64,000 nucleotides of DNA, from NCBI RefSeq assembly GCF_018613415.1, contig NZ_JAGGQG010000006.1:186001-250000 (forward strand), read 5' to 3'. Shown in pieces: positions 36,444-45,418 of this stretch. Source of the DNA: Bacillus sp. ISL-18 (GTDB lineage Bacteria > Bacillota > Bacilli > Bacillales > Cytobacillaceae). The notes under the pieces were generated by a model, which was not told the origin of the DNA, ran no database searches, and was given only the letters and a program-made list of their open reading frames with translations. The number at the start of each line of letters is the position of its first letter. The stretch's first letter is position 1. Position numbers and translations under genes: made by a program.

Positions 36444-37517
36444 ATGCGTCTTAACACGAAACTATGCGAAATACTTGGAACTGATTATCCTATTATTCAA
36501 GCAGGCATGGCTGGAGGTCCTACGACAGTTGAGCTTGTTGCTAGTGTCTCAAACGCTGGCGGATTAGGGACCTTGGGTGCAGCCTATATGAAACCAGAAG
36601 AAATAAGAGCTGCTATCCGGAGGATTAGGGTGCTAACCTCTAAGCCGTTTGCTGTTAACTTGTTTTGTACAGACTGGCAAGACCAATATGCTGGAGTAGA
36701 AGAGTCTCAAAAAGTACTAAATGCCATTCGTGTAAAATTAGGTTTAAAGGAATTGGAAAAAAGGGTCATAACGAATAATTTCTTTGAAGACCAATTTGAT
36801 GTTCTAGTGACAGAAAAAGTACCCGTCATTTCTACGGCTTTCGGGGTCCTTCCTCGTGAGAAAATGGCTGCAGTCAAGGATATCGGAATGCTGGTAACGA
36901 CCATGGTAACGACTGTTCGGGAGGCGCTCTTGTCAGAAAAAGAGGGAGCTGATATTCTAATTGCCCAAGGTAGTGATGCGGGTGGCCATCGGGGAACATT
37001 TGAGATTGAACAAAACACGAATGGTGCCGCCATCGGAACCTTCTCGCTTGTTCCACAGGTAGTGGATGCCGTAACTTTGCCAGTGGTGGCTGCAGGGGGA
37101 ATTATGGATAGCCGCGGCCTAGTTGCTGCATTAGCGTTAGGGGCACAAGGGATTCAAATGGGAACGGCCTTCTTAACGACGCTCGAGTCGGGAGCACATC
37201 CGGTTTATAAACAGGCGCTGATCAATAGTACGGAAGAAAGCACGGTGATTACGAAAGTTTTTTCAGGCCGTCCGGCAAGAGGAATTAAGAATGCTTTTAT
37301 TCAGGATTATCAGAATGCGAATATTGCCCCAGCTGACTTTCCAACTCAAAATACACTGACGAATGACATTCGAAGGGAAGCCGCTTTCCAAAATAATTCG
37401 CAATATATGTCCTTATGGGCAGGGCAGGGGACAAGATTAATACAAAATGAGATTTCAGCCGAGCAGCTGATCAGAGATTTGGTTGCTGGTGCGGAACGAA
37501 TGCTCGTAGTAAAGTAA
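36444..37517 (+). CDS. Nitronate monooxygenase / NPD-type FMN enzyme
   Basis: A 357-residue TIM-barrel flavoprotein of the 2-nitropropane dioxygenase family. Motifs: PIIQAGMAGGPTT at the start, the GSDAGGHRG loop with the catalytic His, PVVAAGGIMD and GAQGIQMGTAFL phosphate-binding strands. Such enzymes oxidise alkyl nitronates, including propionate 3-nitronate, or act in enoyl reduction. GGAAGGA precedes the ATG. TAGACT-N17-TATAAC (36386-36414) may be its promoter. It is a single-gene unit. Confidence 0.9.
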   Translation: MRLNTKLCEILGTDYPIIQAGMAGGPTTVELVASVSNAGGLGTLGAAYMKPEEIRAAIRRIRVLTSKPFAVNLFCTDWQDQYAGVEESQKVLNAIRVKLGLKELEKRVITNNFFEDQFDVLVTEKVPVISTAFGVLPREKMAAVKDIGMLVTTMVTTVREALLSEKEGADILIAQGSDAGGHRGTFEIEQNTNGAAIGTFSLVPQVVDAVTLPVVAAGGIMDSRGLVAALALGAQGIQMGTAFLTTLESGAHPVYKQALINSTEESTVITKVFSGRPARGIKNAFIQDYQNANIAPADFPTQNTLTNDIRREAAFQNNSQYMSLWAGQGTRLIQNEISAEQLIRDLVAGAERMLVVK

Positions 37518-37562
37518 ACCTTGTAAAATTATTTTTTACTACTACATCAAACAGACGATTAG

Positions 37563-37594
37563 AAGGTGACTTTTATCTTAAGTCACCTTTTTAC
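37563..37594 (+). terminator. Terminator of the nitronate monooxygenase gene
   Basis: Perfect 10-bp stem AAGGTGACTT (37563-37572) with AAGTCACCTT (37580-37589), 7-nt loop, short T-run. Confidence 0.85.
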
Positions 37595-37649
37595 GGAAGC
37601 ACGTTTTATCCTTAAACAAGAAATCTTTAAAAATTAAGTTAAAAATCCA

Positions 37650-37678
37650 TTGACAAACCGACCGGCGGTTTGTAATAT
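37650..37678 (+). promoter_or_regulatory. Promoter with TetR operator between -35 and -10
   Basis: TTGACA (37650-37655), 17-bp spacer, TAATAT (37673-37678). The spacer is filled by a 21-bp near-palindrome (37653-37673) with arms ACAAACCG and CGGTTTGT. The same site recurs at 39031, so both are read as operators for the TetR encoded at 38399. Confidence 0.85.
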
Positions 37679-37720
37679 TTAAATTGTAAAATATGGAAGT
37701 TTAAAAGGGGAGTTTGGATC

Positions 37721-38362
37721 ATGAATATTTCGTCCAAAAGGAAATTAATCCAATTGATAGCGGTTAGCCTGATCATCAATGGAGCCATACCAGTCATTGT
37801 TTATCAAATGCTTTCAGACCACTATTCAAGCTTTGTCTCTTTACTGATTGCGACATTGATTCCACTGGGGGATAATCTATATCATATCGTGAAATATAAA
37901 AAAGCGGATGCTTTTGGCCTATTTATGCTAACCGGCTTTATTTTAAGTTTACTTGCCTTTATATTAGGCGGAAACGAGCGACTTATTTTATTAAGAGAAT
38001 CATTGGTCACTGGTTTATTAGGACTCATTTTTATTGCATCCTTGTTCTTTTCCAAACCATTAATTTATCACTTTGCCCTTAAATTTACTTCAGAAGAAGC
38101 TTCTCATCAAAAAGGGAAATTTGAGAAGAACTGGGAAGTCCCCTATTTTCGCACAGTACTGCGAATCATGACGGCCATTTGGGGAATTGCTTTATTAGGC
38201 GAGGCCATTGTTAAGACAATTCTTGTCTATGAACTTTCAATTCCCGCCTTTTTAGCCATCTCACAACTTATTTTTTATAGTGTCATTGGTACAGCTATTT
38301 TATTTACAGTTGTATATCGCCGTTATGCAAAAGTGCGGTTAGATAAGTTGACACAGATCTAG
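37721..38362 (+). CDS. VC0807-like integral membrane protein
   Basis: A 213-residue protein with about six hydrophobic segments, resembling the VC0807 family of membrane proteins of unknown function. It has a short basic loop after helix 2 (YHIVKYKKADAFG) and a charged linker near residue 125-140. AAGGGGAG precedes the ATG. It is the first gene of a two-gene operon with the TetR regulator, under the operator at 37653. Export or membrane-stress functions are possible, but nothing in the sequence decides this. Confidence 0.75.
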   Translation: MNISSKRKLIQLIAVSLIINGAIPVIVYQMLSDHYSSFVSLLIATLIPLGDNLYHIVKYKKADAFGLFMLTGFILSLLAFILGGNERLILLRESLVTGLLGLIFIASLFFSKPLIYHFALKFTSEEASHQKGKFEKNWEVPYFRTVLRIMTAIWGIALLGEAIVKTILVYELSIPAFLAISQLIFYSVIGTAILFTVVYRRYAKVRLDKLTQI

Positions 38363-38398
38363 CCAAAATACTCCTAGAATAGTAAAGAAGGTAGTTAT

Positions 38399-39001
38399 AT
38401 GTCGAATTCAACGTTTTACAACAATCAAAGCTTCCAACACATCCTGGCGATTACCGAAGAAATCATTCTTGAAAAGGGCTGCCGAAGTACGACCTTAAAG
38501 GATATTATTGAAAGATCAGGATTATCTAAAGGGGCCATTTATCACTATGTCGAGAGTAAGGATGAATTATTTGGTCTTATTTTAAAATCCAAGATTGAAG
38601 AAATGAATGAAACTTTTCATCAGGGTATTGCTCAATCCATCAAACAACAACTATCCTCAGACTTTGGAAGCTTTAATATAGTCAGTCAGTTTTTTCAATC
38701 GCGCAAAAATGCCCATGATACGGGCAACTTAATATTTATTTATTTATTAAGTCAAGATAATGAGAAGGTCAAAAAAATACTTCAGGATATTTTTAACTAT
38801 ACGAAAGAAACGGGAACCAGATGGATCAAAATGGGGCAGGAGAATGGAGTGATACCTGCGAGTATTGATGCAGAAAAAATGTCTACCTTGATGATGACAT
38901 TTTCTTATGGAATTCGGGTCACACAAATCTTATCTTCGGATGAAGAGGATCTTGTGGACATGAGTGATATCTTTCAAGTAATCAGTAAAAGCCTTACGTA
39001 A
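38399..39001 (+). CDS. TetR/AcrR family regulator
   Basis: A 200-residue repressor. The N-terminal HTH reads TTLKDIIERSGLSKGAIYHYVESKDELF, the classic TetR pattern. The C-terminal ligand domain is helical and unassigned. GAAGGTAG precedes the ATG at 38399. Near-identical palindromes in the promoter of its own operon (37653) and in front of the next unit (39031) make a local regulon of four genes very likely. Confidence 0.92.
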   Translation: MSNSTFYNNQSFQHILAITEEIILEKGCRSTTLKDIIERSGLSKGAIYHYVESKDELFGLILKSKIEEMNETFHQGIAQSIKQQLSSDFGSFNIVSQFFQSRKNAHDTGNLIFIYLLSQDNEKVKKILQDIFNYTKETGTRWIKMGQENGVIPASIDAEKMSTLMMTFSYGIRVTQILSSDEEDLVDMSDIFQVISKSLT

Positions 39002-39027
39002 TCCCCTAAGAGGGGAATTTATAACCC

Positions 39028-39056
39028 ATTACAAACCGACGGTCGGTTTGTAAAAT
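39028..39056 (+). promoter_or_regulatory. Second promoter with matching TetR operator
   Basis: Palindrome ACAAACCGAC-G-GTCGGTTTGT at 39031-39051, lying between ATTACA (39028-39033) and TAAAAT (39051-39056). It controls the acetyltransferase/DUF2306 unit. A short CCCCT/AGGGG hairpin at 39003-39015 directly after tetR may partly end the upstream transcript. Confidence 0.8.
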
Positions 39057-39073
39057 CGCTGGAGTGAACTTTC

Positions 39074-39586
39074 ATGGAAATTCAAAAAATTGGGTGCAAG
39101 GAGTTAAAGACTGTCCTTCAATTTTACAGGGAGATTTCCTCTGATTTAAATAAAAAGGGAATCAATCAGTGGGACCGATATTACCCCAATCGCTTTATTG
39201 TTAAATCGGATTTAAAAGAAGGTAATCTCTATGGCATTTTGCCAGATCATAATAAATTAGTCGGTGCGATTGTAGTGGATACGAACCAAAGCAAAAAATA
39301 TCGTAAACTTTACTGGGAGGATGGAGAGGGGAGCCCTTTGGTTATCCACCGTTTAGCCGTTCATCCGTTATATCAAGGCAAGGGATATGGAAAGAGGCTT
39401 CTTCAATTTGCTGAAGAATTTGCCCGTTTAAATGAATATTCCAGTATCCGTCTTGACGTCTTTAGTGTAAATGATGGGGCAGTGAAAATGTACGAACGGG
39501 CAGGATATCAAGAGCGAGGAACGATCCACTTTCCATTCCGTCCTGCACCGTATAAATGTTATGAAAAAATAATGGGAGGAAATTAA
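39074..39586 (+). CDS. GNAT family N-acetyltransferase
   Basis: A 170-residue acetyl-CoA-dependent transferase. The acetyl-CoA site is visible as VIHRLAVHPLYQGKGYGKRLLQ (fragments HRLAVHPLYQ and GKGYGKRLL), and the final part VNDGAVKMYERAGYQERG is typical of GNAT motif B. Substrate is unknown. GGAGTGAA precedes the ATG. The gene begins 18 bp after a TetR operator and runs directly into a membrane protein gene (1-nt gap). Confidence 0.88.
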   Translation: MEIQKIGCKELKTVLQFYREISSDLNKKGINQWDRYYPNRFIVKSDLKEGNLYGILPDHNKLVGAIVVDTNQSKKYRKLYWEDGEGSPLVIHRLAVHPLYQGKGYGKRLLQFAEEFARLNEYSSIRLDVFSVNDGAVKMYERAGYQERGTIHFPFRPAPYKCYEKIMGGN

Positions 39587-39587
39587 C

Positions 39588-40241
39588 ATGAAAAATGGAA
39601 GGGTTACAATAGGAGCAATGTATGGTGTGATTGGTTTGTTTATGATTTATATTTTTTGGATGTTTCTCCTTAATGGGGTTGAGCATGCTCCAATGGTCAA
39701 AGGGAAGATGGAAGACCAAAATTTCTCCGTGTCGACATGGAAATGGTTTTTCTATCCTCATATCTTATTAGGGACCATCTCGCTGGCAATTGGCCCGTTT
39801 CAATTAACGAAGTTAAGTCAGAAAAAAAGACATCTTCATAAACTGCTTGGTAAAGTATATGCAGTGGCTATTTTTATCAATATTCTAATGGTTCCTTACC
39901 TCACGCTATCTGCAACTGGGGGTAAGGGGTCAACGATTGCCTTTCTAATTCTTGACCTCTTTTGGCTGTGGACGACATCAATGGGTGTGCTAAAAGCTGC
40001 CCAACGAAAAATACTGGCCCATAAGGAATGGATTCTCCGTAGTTATGCGATAACCTGGGTTTTTGTTACCTTTCGAGTTGTCATGGTTCCACTCTTGATT
40101 TTTCTAGATAAATCGCTGGCTTTTCCACTGGCAGTCTATTTAGGGATTGGGATAAATCTTTTATTTATTGAGTGGCGTAATCGAAAAAACAAACGAGTTA
40201 GAAAGGATGGGGACATTAAGTCCATCCATCCCATTGTTTAA
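39588..40241 (+). CDS. DUF2306 family membrane protein
   Basis: A 217-residue protein with about six hydrophobic segments, of the DUF2306 type. Conserved His residues are seen in FYPHILLGTISLAIGPFQ and KRHLHKLLGKVY, with HKEWILRSYA later; such residues suggest metal or heme contact, unproven. GGAGG lies within the end of the acetyltransferase gene. Transcribed as the second gene of the TetR-controlled unit. Confidence 0.8.
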   Translation: MKNGRVTIGAMYGVIGLFMIYIFWMFLLNGVEHAPMVKGKMEDQNFSVSTWKWFFYPHILLGTISLAIGPFQLTKLSQKKRHLHKLLGKVYAVAIFINILMVPYLTLSATGGKGSTIAFLILDLFWLWTTSMGVLKAAQRKILAHKEWILRSYAITWVFVTFRVVMVPLLIFLDKSLAFPLAVYLGIGINLLFIEWRNRKNKRVRKDGDIKSIHPIV

Positions 40242-40301
40242 TCATCTTAAAAGTCGGAACCAGCTAAATTGTTATTTTAGTAAAGAATTTTCAATTAATT
40301 A

Positions 40302-40330
40302 TTAACTATTAAGTTTTTTTTAGGTATAAT
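40302..40330 (+). promoter_or_regulatory. Probable sigma-A promoter of purU
   Basis: TTAACT (40302-40307), 17-bp spacer, TATAAT (40325-40330), 30 bp before the purU ATG. Confidence 0.6.
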
Positions 40331-40360
40331 GTATCAAACAATGATAGAGAGGTTTACGAC

Positions 40361-41260
40361 ATGAATGCATTTATTAAAAATCAAATTGAATTATTCCAAG
40401 AGCAGAATAAGAATCGTGGGAGGCTATTGGTAAGCTGCCCGGACCAACCAGGGATTGTTTCGGCGGTTTCAAAATTTTTATTTTCCCATAACGCCAATAT
40501 TATCGAATCTAGTCAGTATTCTACCAATCCAGAAGGGGGCACCTTTTTTATCCGAATTGAGTTTGAGTGCCTAGGGCTTAAGGAAAAAGCTCAGGAAATG
40601 GAAGAACAATTCGTTGATATTGCGGAGCATTTCTCAATGGAATGGAAATTCACGCATGCTTACAATATTAAAAAGGCAGCCATTTTTGTATCGAAGGAAC
40701 TTCATTGCTTGCTTGAATTATTATGGGAATGGCAAAGTGGGGATTTAATGGCTGATATTGCCCTCGTCATAAGTAACCATGAAAATGCAAGAGAGGTTGT
40801 CGAAGGATTTAATATCCCGTTTCATTATATTCCAGCGAATAAGGATATTCGTCAGCAAGCAGAGGCAGAACAGCTTAAGCTTTTAAAAGAATATGGGATT
40901 GATTTCGTTGTCCTCGCTCGCTATATGCAGATCTTAACACCAAATTTTATTAAAGAAAATCACCATAAAATTATTAATATTCACCATTCGTTTTTACCGG
41001 CATTTGTGGGTGCCAGACCGTATGAACGGGCATTTGACCGCGGGGTAAAATTAATCGGTGCGACTTCCCATTATGTTACGAATGACCTTGATGAAGGGCC
41101 GATTATCGAACAGGATATTAGCCGTGTCGGACATCATGATAATGTGGATAGTCTTAAGAAGATTGGCCGGAGAATTGAACGAAGCGTATTAGCTCGTGCC
41201 GTAAAATGGCATGTTGAGGACCGAATTATCGTTCATCAGAATAAGACGATTGTTTTCTAA
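40361..41260 (+). CDS. purU: Formyltetrahydrofolate deformylase
   Basis: A 299-residue enzyme that hydrolyses 10-formyl-THF to formate and THF, balancing one-carbon pools. An N-terminal ACT domain (about residues 20-100: LLVSCPDQPGIVSAVSKFL) is followed by a formyltransferase-like domain with the INIHHSFLPAFVGARPY motif, catalytic Asp near DEGPIIEQD and the conserved HH pair. Length is normal. GAGAGG precedes the ATG. A single-gene unit. Confidence 0.95.
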   Translation: MNAFIKNQIELFQEQNKNRGRLLVSCPDQPGIVSAVSKFLFSHNANIIESSQYSTNPEGGTFFIRIEFECLGLKEKAQEMEEQFVDIAEHFSMEWKFTHAYNIKKAAIFVSKELHCLLELLWEWQSGDLMADIALVISNHENAREVVEGFNIPFHYIPANKDIRQQAEAEQLKLLKEYGIDFVVLARYMQILTPNFIKENHHKIINIHHSFLPAFVGARPYERAFDRGVKLIGATSHYVTNDLDEGPIIEQDISRVGHHDNVDSLKKIGRRIERSVLARAVKWHVEDRIIVHQNKTIVF

Positions 41261-41464
41261 TAATCAAAATTAAAAGCCGTTTGATCCCAGCCATTTATAC
41301 GATTAATCACTATTTCTCTTTTATAGGAAAAACAACTAAAAGGCTTCAAGTGATGTATCACATTTCGCCTATTAATTTAACAATTTGTTCATAATTTGGT
41401 AATAATTCATGGGCATCCTACCATCTGTAAAACTAAAAATCATTTTTTAGGAGGAAGTTACAAG

Positions 41465-42207
41465 ATGAGAAAGATGCTGATGAATTATTTTTTTGCTATT
41501 CCTTTAATGATTGGACTTTTGGGGTCAATCCAGGTTTTTGCAGCTACCCAGCCAAGTAATCAAAATCAATCGGAACAGGTACAAGGTCATGGTCATGGCC
41601 ACTTCCGACCTAATCCGGGGTTTATTAAAAAGCAGGCTGAATCGCTGGGGATTAAAACAGATGGAAAAGATACTGAGACCATCGCAAAAGAAATAAGGGA
41701 AGTTATGATTAAAAAGAGAGCTGAGGAACTTGGAATCAGTACAAAAGAGAAAGAGATTGATTCATTAGCGAAAGAGGTCTTTGAAACTACCATTAAAAAC
41801 GAGGCTAAAAAGTTGGGGATTTCAACAGAAGGAAGAGACCTTCGTGAGGTAGCCCGAGAAATTCATGAAACCCAATTAAAAAAAGAAGCAAAAGAACTGG
41901 GAATCTCGACGGATGGAAAGGACCTTCGTGATGTAGCCCGAGAAGTTCGTGAAACTCAAATAAAAAAACAAGCAAAGAATTAGGCATTTCCACGGCCAAT
42001 AAGGATTTTCATCAAATAGCTCATGAAGTTCGCGATAAAAAGATCTTTCAAGCAGCTGAGAAGTTAGGAATAGACAAAAAAAATAAATCAGCGGACGAAC
42101 TTTTTACTGAAATTATGACAAAACATGCTGATAGGGCAAAGGAGTTAAATCTTTTTCCACAGAAAGAACGAATGATGCACTTCTTTAAAGGTCCAAAATC
42201 GGAATAA
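41465..42207 (+). pseudogene. Secreted repeat protein, frameshifted in repeat 5
   Basis: Frame 2 gives a signal peptide (residues 1-26, ending VFA) and a His-rich GHGHGHF stretch. About four and a half repeats of 28 residues follow, pattern KK-A-ELGISTDGKDLRDVAREVRET. It stops at TAG 41981 right after KKQAKN. Frame 1 continues the same repeat from GAA 41977 (ELGISTANKDFHQIAHEV) to TAA 42205-42207. The repeat DNA normally reads GCAAAAGAA, but here GCAAAGAA, so one A is missing from a run near 41974. The repaired product would be 247 residues. AGGAGGAAG precedes the ATG. Function is unknown. Lesion, phase variation or sequence error cannot be told apart. Confidence 0.8.
41618..42135 (+). repeat. 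Six tandem 84-bp coding repeats
   Basis: Repeat units of 28 codons, most alike in units 3 and 4 (LGISTEGRDLREVAREIHET and LGISTDGKDLRDVAREVRET). Unit 6 is diverged (AEKLGIDKKNKSADELFTEI). Alike repeats allow slippage or recombination. Confidence 0.75.
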
Positions 42208-42218
42208 AACCAAAAGAG

Positions 42219-42249
42219 CAGGTTCAAACCTTTTTGAACCTGTTTTTTT
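42219..42249 (+). terminator. Terminator of the repeat protein gene
   Basis: Perfect 10-bp stem CAGGTTCAAA (42219-42228) with TTTGAACCTG (42233-42242), 4-nt loop, seven Ts. Confidence 0.9.
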
Positions 42250-42376
42250 ATATTACGTATTCGACAACACAATGGTCAGGATCAATGCTTTTTTATTGTA
42301 TAGGTAACTTAATCCATAATAAGATGGATACTAAAGGATAACAGAAAGACAATTAATTTTTTAAAGGATCTGACAA

Positions 42377-43828
42377 ATGGATTGGACACCTGATCGAAAA
42401 TCAAAAACACCCATTTATAAACAACTTGCTGTCTATATTGAGAATGGAATTGCGGATGGAACTTTTCCAGCTGATAAACCTTTGCCTTCGGAAAGAGGTT
42501 TGGCTAAAGAGCTTGGAATAAACAGGAGCACAGTTATTGCAGCCTATGACGAGTTGGAATCAAATGGGCTGATTAATCGAAGCAGGGGAAGCGGAACTAC
42601 TATCAGTAAAGATATCTGGGGAATTACCAAGAAACGGATTCCAAGTTGGAACAGATATATTGAGGCCGGTTCGTTTTTGCCTAACCTGCCTGTAACACAA
42701 AGAATACATAAAGAAATGGCTGAGCACAAACTCATCAATTTAGCCAGCGGTGAATTGTCACAGGATTTATTTCCAATGAAGGCTCTTCGCGAAATTACAT
42801 CTAATCGTTCTTTTATTGGTTCACTTGGATATGACCATCCACAGGGGAATGCCATTCTCCGGGAAACACTATCTAATCATGTTAAACAGTTTCGTGGAAT
42901 CGAAACGGACCCTGCTTCGATTTTAGTTACATCAGGGGCACAGCAAGCCTTGCATCTCGTCATTCAATGCTTGTTAAAGCCCGGGGATGCTGTCGCAATT
43001 GAAGATCCTTCCTACCATTATAATCTGCCGGTATTTAAATCAGCAGGAATCAAAACATATTTTTTAAAAGTGGATAAGGATGGGATAGACCCTGAGGAAA
43101 TTACCGCTTTATACAAAAAACATCGAATTAAAATGATTTTTTCAAGTCCCATCTTTCAAAATCCCACAGGTACTTTAATGGATTTTGACAAGCGAAAAAG
43201 GGTGCTTGAACTATCTTCTGAGTATGGGATTCCAATCGTAGAAGATGATCCGTACAGTTTAACCTCTTATAGCGGTGAACAGATGAAGACTCTTAAATCA
43301 TTGGATCGTAATGGCAATGTATTATATATTAGTTCCCTAACAAAAATTGTGGCTTCGGGATTAAGGATTGGCTGGATTATCGGACCAAGAGCCGTCATCG
43401 AGAGATTATCTGATGCGAAGCAGCAAGTAGATTTTGGACACGCCAGTTACAGCCAATGGGTTGCGAATGACTTTTTAGACTCAAGGGATTTTACAGCTCA
43501 TATCAAGAATCTAGTTAAAAAGTTAGAAAGCAGGAGAGATCAAATAGTGGTTAGTCTGCAATCCTTTTTAAAAGGAGAAGTTGATTATACTATTCCTAAT
43601 GGCGGCATTCATATATGGTGCAAGATAAAAAAAGAACTGAATGAAACTCAATTGCTAGAAGATTCGATTAAGCAAGGAGTTATTTTTGTGCCGGGTTCGA
43701 CAATGGGATCTGGAAAAGGATTTGTCCGTTTTACTTATTCTAGGGAAAATGAAGAGAATATTCATAAAGGAATCAAAAGGTTTGCTGACGCACTAAATGA
43801 AATTTCAAAATTTAAAAAGGATAGCTGA
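42377..43828 (+). CDS. MocR-family transcriptional regulator (GntR HTH fused to aminotransferase)
   Basis: A 483-residue PdxR/MocR-type regulator. The N-terminal GntR winged helix (residues 1-75) contains PLPSERGLAKELGINRSTV. The rest is a fold-type I aminotransferase domain with SGAQQALHLV, EDPSYHYN, PIFQNPTGTLM and the PLP Lys in SSLTKIVASGLRIGW. Such proteins sense PLP-amino compound adducts. AAAGGAT precedes the ATG. An inverted repeat ATCCAT-N6-ATGGAT at 42312-42329 could be its operator. The target gene is not obvious; cgoX lies convergent downstream. Confidence 0.9.
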   Translation: MDWTPDRKSKTPIYKQLAVYIENGIADGTFPADKPLPSERGLAKELGINRSTVIAAYDELESNGLINRSRGSGTTISKDIWGITKKRIPSWNRYIEAGSFLPNLPVTQRIHKEMAEHKLINLASGELSQDLFPMKALREITSNRSFIGSLGYDHPQGNAILRETLSNHVKQFRGIETDPASILVTSGAQQALHLVIQCLLKPGDAVAIEDPSYHYNLPVFKSAGIKTYFLKVDKDGIDPEEITALYKKHRIKMIFSSPIFQNPTGTLMDFDKRKRVLELSSEYGIPIVEDDPYSLTSYSGEQMKTLKSLDRNGNVLYISSLTKIVASGLRIGWIIGPRAVIERLSDAKQQVDFGHASYSQWVANDFLDSRDFTAHIKNLVKKLESRRDQIVVSLQSFLKGEVDYTIPNGGIHIWCKIKKELNETQLLEDSIKQGVIFVPGSTMGSGKGFVRFTYSRENEENIHKGIKRFADALNEISKFKKDS

Positions 43829-43840
43829 GCTATCCTTTTT
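43814..43840. terminator. Bidirectional terminator between mocR-type gene and cgoX
   Basis: Perfect 12-bp stem AAAAAGGATAGC (43814-43825) with GCTATCCTTTTT (43829-43840). The three-base loop is the TGA stop codon of the MocR gene. It ends in Ts on both strands. Confidence 0.9.
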
Positions 43841-43843
43841 AAA

Positions 43844-45226
43844 TCAAAACATTTGAATAATCTTCTTAGCTGAATCGAATCCGTTTTGAATGCAATCGGG
43901 GATGCCCACTCCATAATAGGAACAACCGGCAAGGAAAATTCCTGGGTAGTCGGCTGCCAGTTTGCTTTCAAGCGCTGCTACACTTTTAGGATGACTAATC
44001 AAATAGTTTGGCATCTGATTAGACCACTTGGTGACAACACTTGCAACAGGCTCTGCGTTAAGCTTTAGACTTTGATGAATATCATCAAGCGCAATTTCAA
44101 GCAGCTCTTTCTTATCCATTTTTTCTAAAGAAGCAAATGAAGGATGGCTGCTTTTATAAAAGAGTCTGACAAGCAGGTTTCCGGGTGTTGAGGTATGCTC
44201 CCATTTCCGGCTTGTCCATGTACAGGCGTTGCATGACAATTCATCTGAATTTGCGGTGATAAACCCTGTTCCGTCGGCAGGAAGAGCGCTGTCAGGGACG
44301 TCAAAGCCAACATACACACTAATAAGTGAACTGTTTTTGAAATTTGAATACGCTGATTTTAGTTCCGGATCATCAATTAAGTCCTCAGCAGCTGTATTTG
44401 GAATACTTAATACCACGTAATCGGCTGCGATGATTTCCTGATTGTTAAGATGCACTTGATAATGGGAATGATCTTTTTCAATTTTATTGATTTTTGTCTG
44501 TTTTAAAACCTCCACGTCATCAAGCTGTTTTTCAAACGCATCAATTAGTGAACTTAAGCCGTTTTGAAAAGAAATAAATTTTCTTTCCCCGCCTTTAAAT
44601 TTCTGTTTATTCGCTTCGAAACCTTTGATAATGCTTCCATATTGTTCCTTGTAATCAATCAAATACGGAAGGGTAGATGCGAGTGTCAAGTCATTGAGAT
44701 TTCCCGAGTATACACCGGAAAGGACAGGGGATATTTGTTTTTCCACTATTTCAATACCAAGGAAATACTCAAGAAAGGAACCGATCGAGTCGTTTTTAGT
44801 AAAGGTTTCATTTTTTGTATAAAAGTCTTTAAGTGCTGCCACTTTTCCTTCTGCAGAAATGAGCGTGCTGTTAGCCAATGATTCAATACTTGCAGGAATG
44901 CCAAAAACAGCATCCTCCGGAATGAGCTTCAATTCTTCATCCGTATAAATATAGGAACGGCCTGTCGCATTATAGACTACTTCTTTTTCTAAACCAAGTT
45001 CTTCGATCAGAGTCATCGTCTCCATTTTACGTGCCACAATGGAATCCGCTCCTGTTTCCATGATATATCCACTTTGGTTTATGGTTCTGATTTTCCCGCC
45101 AAGCTGCTCTTCCGCTTCTGCTAAAACCAGCCTCACATCTGTTCTATTCGATTTTTTCCATTTTTGTAATTCATACATGGCAGCTAATCCTGTAATTCCG
45201 CCACCGATTACTACAATTGTTTTCAC
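43844..45226 (-). CDS. cgoX: Coproporphyrinogen III oxidase / protoporphyrinogen oxidase (HemY/CgoX)
   Basis: A 460-residue FAD enzyme of heme synthesis, peripheral to the membrane. In Gram-positives it oxidises coproporphyrinogen III. The FAD motif IGGGITGLAAMYEL is at the start, METGADSIVARK follows, and the C-terminus has IFLAGCSYYGVGIPDCI. Length equals B. subtilis HemY. GTG 45226 (MKTIVVIGGG) with AGAGGTGG 5 nt upstream is preferred over GTG 45235, which overlaps that site. hemE and hemH, its usual partners, are not in the window, so it stands apart from the heme cluster. Confidence 0.93.
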   Translation of the reverse strand: MKTIVVIGGGITGLAAMYELQKWKKSNRTDVRLVLAEAEEQLGGKIRTINQSGYIMETGADSIVARKMETMTLIEELGLEKEVVYNATGRSYIYTDEELKLIPEDAVFGIPASIESLANSTLISAEGKVAALKDFYTKNETFTKNDSIGSFLEYFLGIEIVEKQISPVLSGVYSGNLNDLTLASTLPYLIDYKEQYGSIIKGFEANKQKFKGGERKFISFQNGLSSLIDAFEKQLDDVEVLKQTKINKIEKDHSHYQVHLNNQEIIAADYVVLSIPNTAAEDLIDDPELKSAYSNFKNSSLISVYVGFDVPDSALPADGTGFITANSDELSCNACTWTSRKWEHTSTPGNLLVRLFYKSSHPSFASLEKMDKKELLEIALDDIHQSLKLNAEPVASVVTKWSNQMPNYLISHPKSVAALESKLAADYPGIFLAGCSYYGVGIPDCIQNGFDSAKKIIQMF

Positions 45227-45331
45227 TTTTGCCACCTCTTATGTTAGCTCATACTTTGTATCTCCTAGTGTACCATACCATGGAAGTTGAAATCATATTG
45301 GCTTACCCGAGAAAATCACTAAAAAAATTGA

Positions 45332-45365
45332 GGTATAAAAAAGGCCCAGTTTATTGAACTGAGCC
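45332..45365 (-). terminator. Minus-strand terminator after yfmQ
   Basis: Minus-strand stem GGCTCAGTT/AACTGGGCC (45357-45365 with 45343-45351, one mismatch), 5-nt loop, then TTTTTT. Confidence 0.8.
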
Positions 45366-45418
45366 ATCGTGCATTATTGGTCTTTTTCTGAATGGACTAC
45401 TTGAAATTAGTGATTTTA

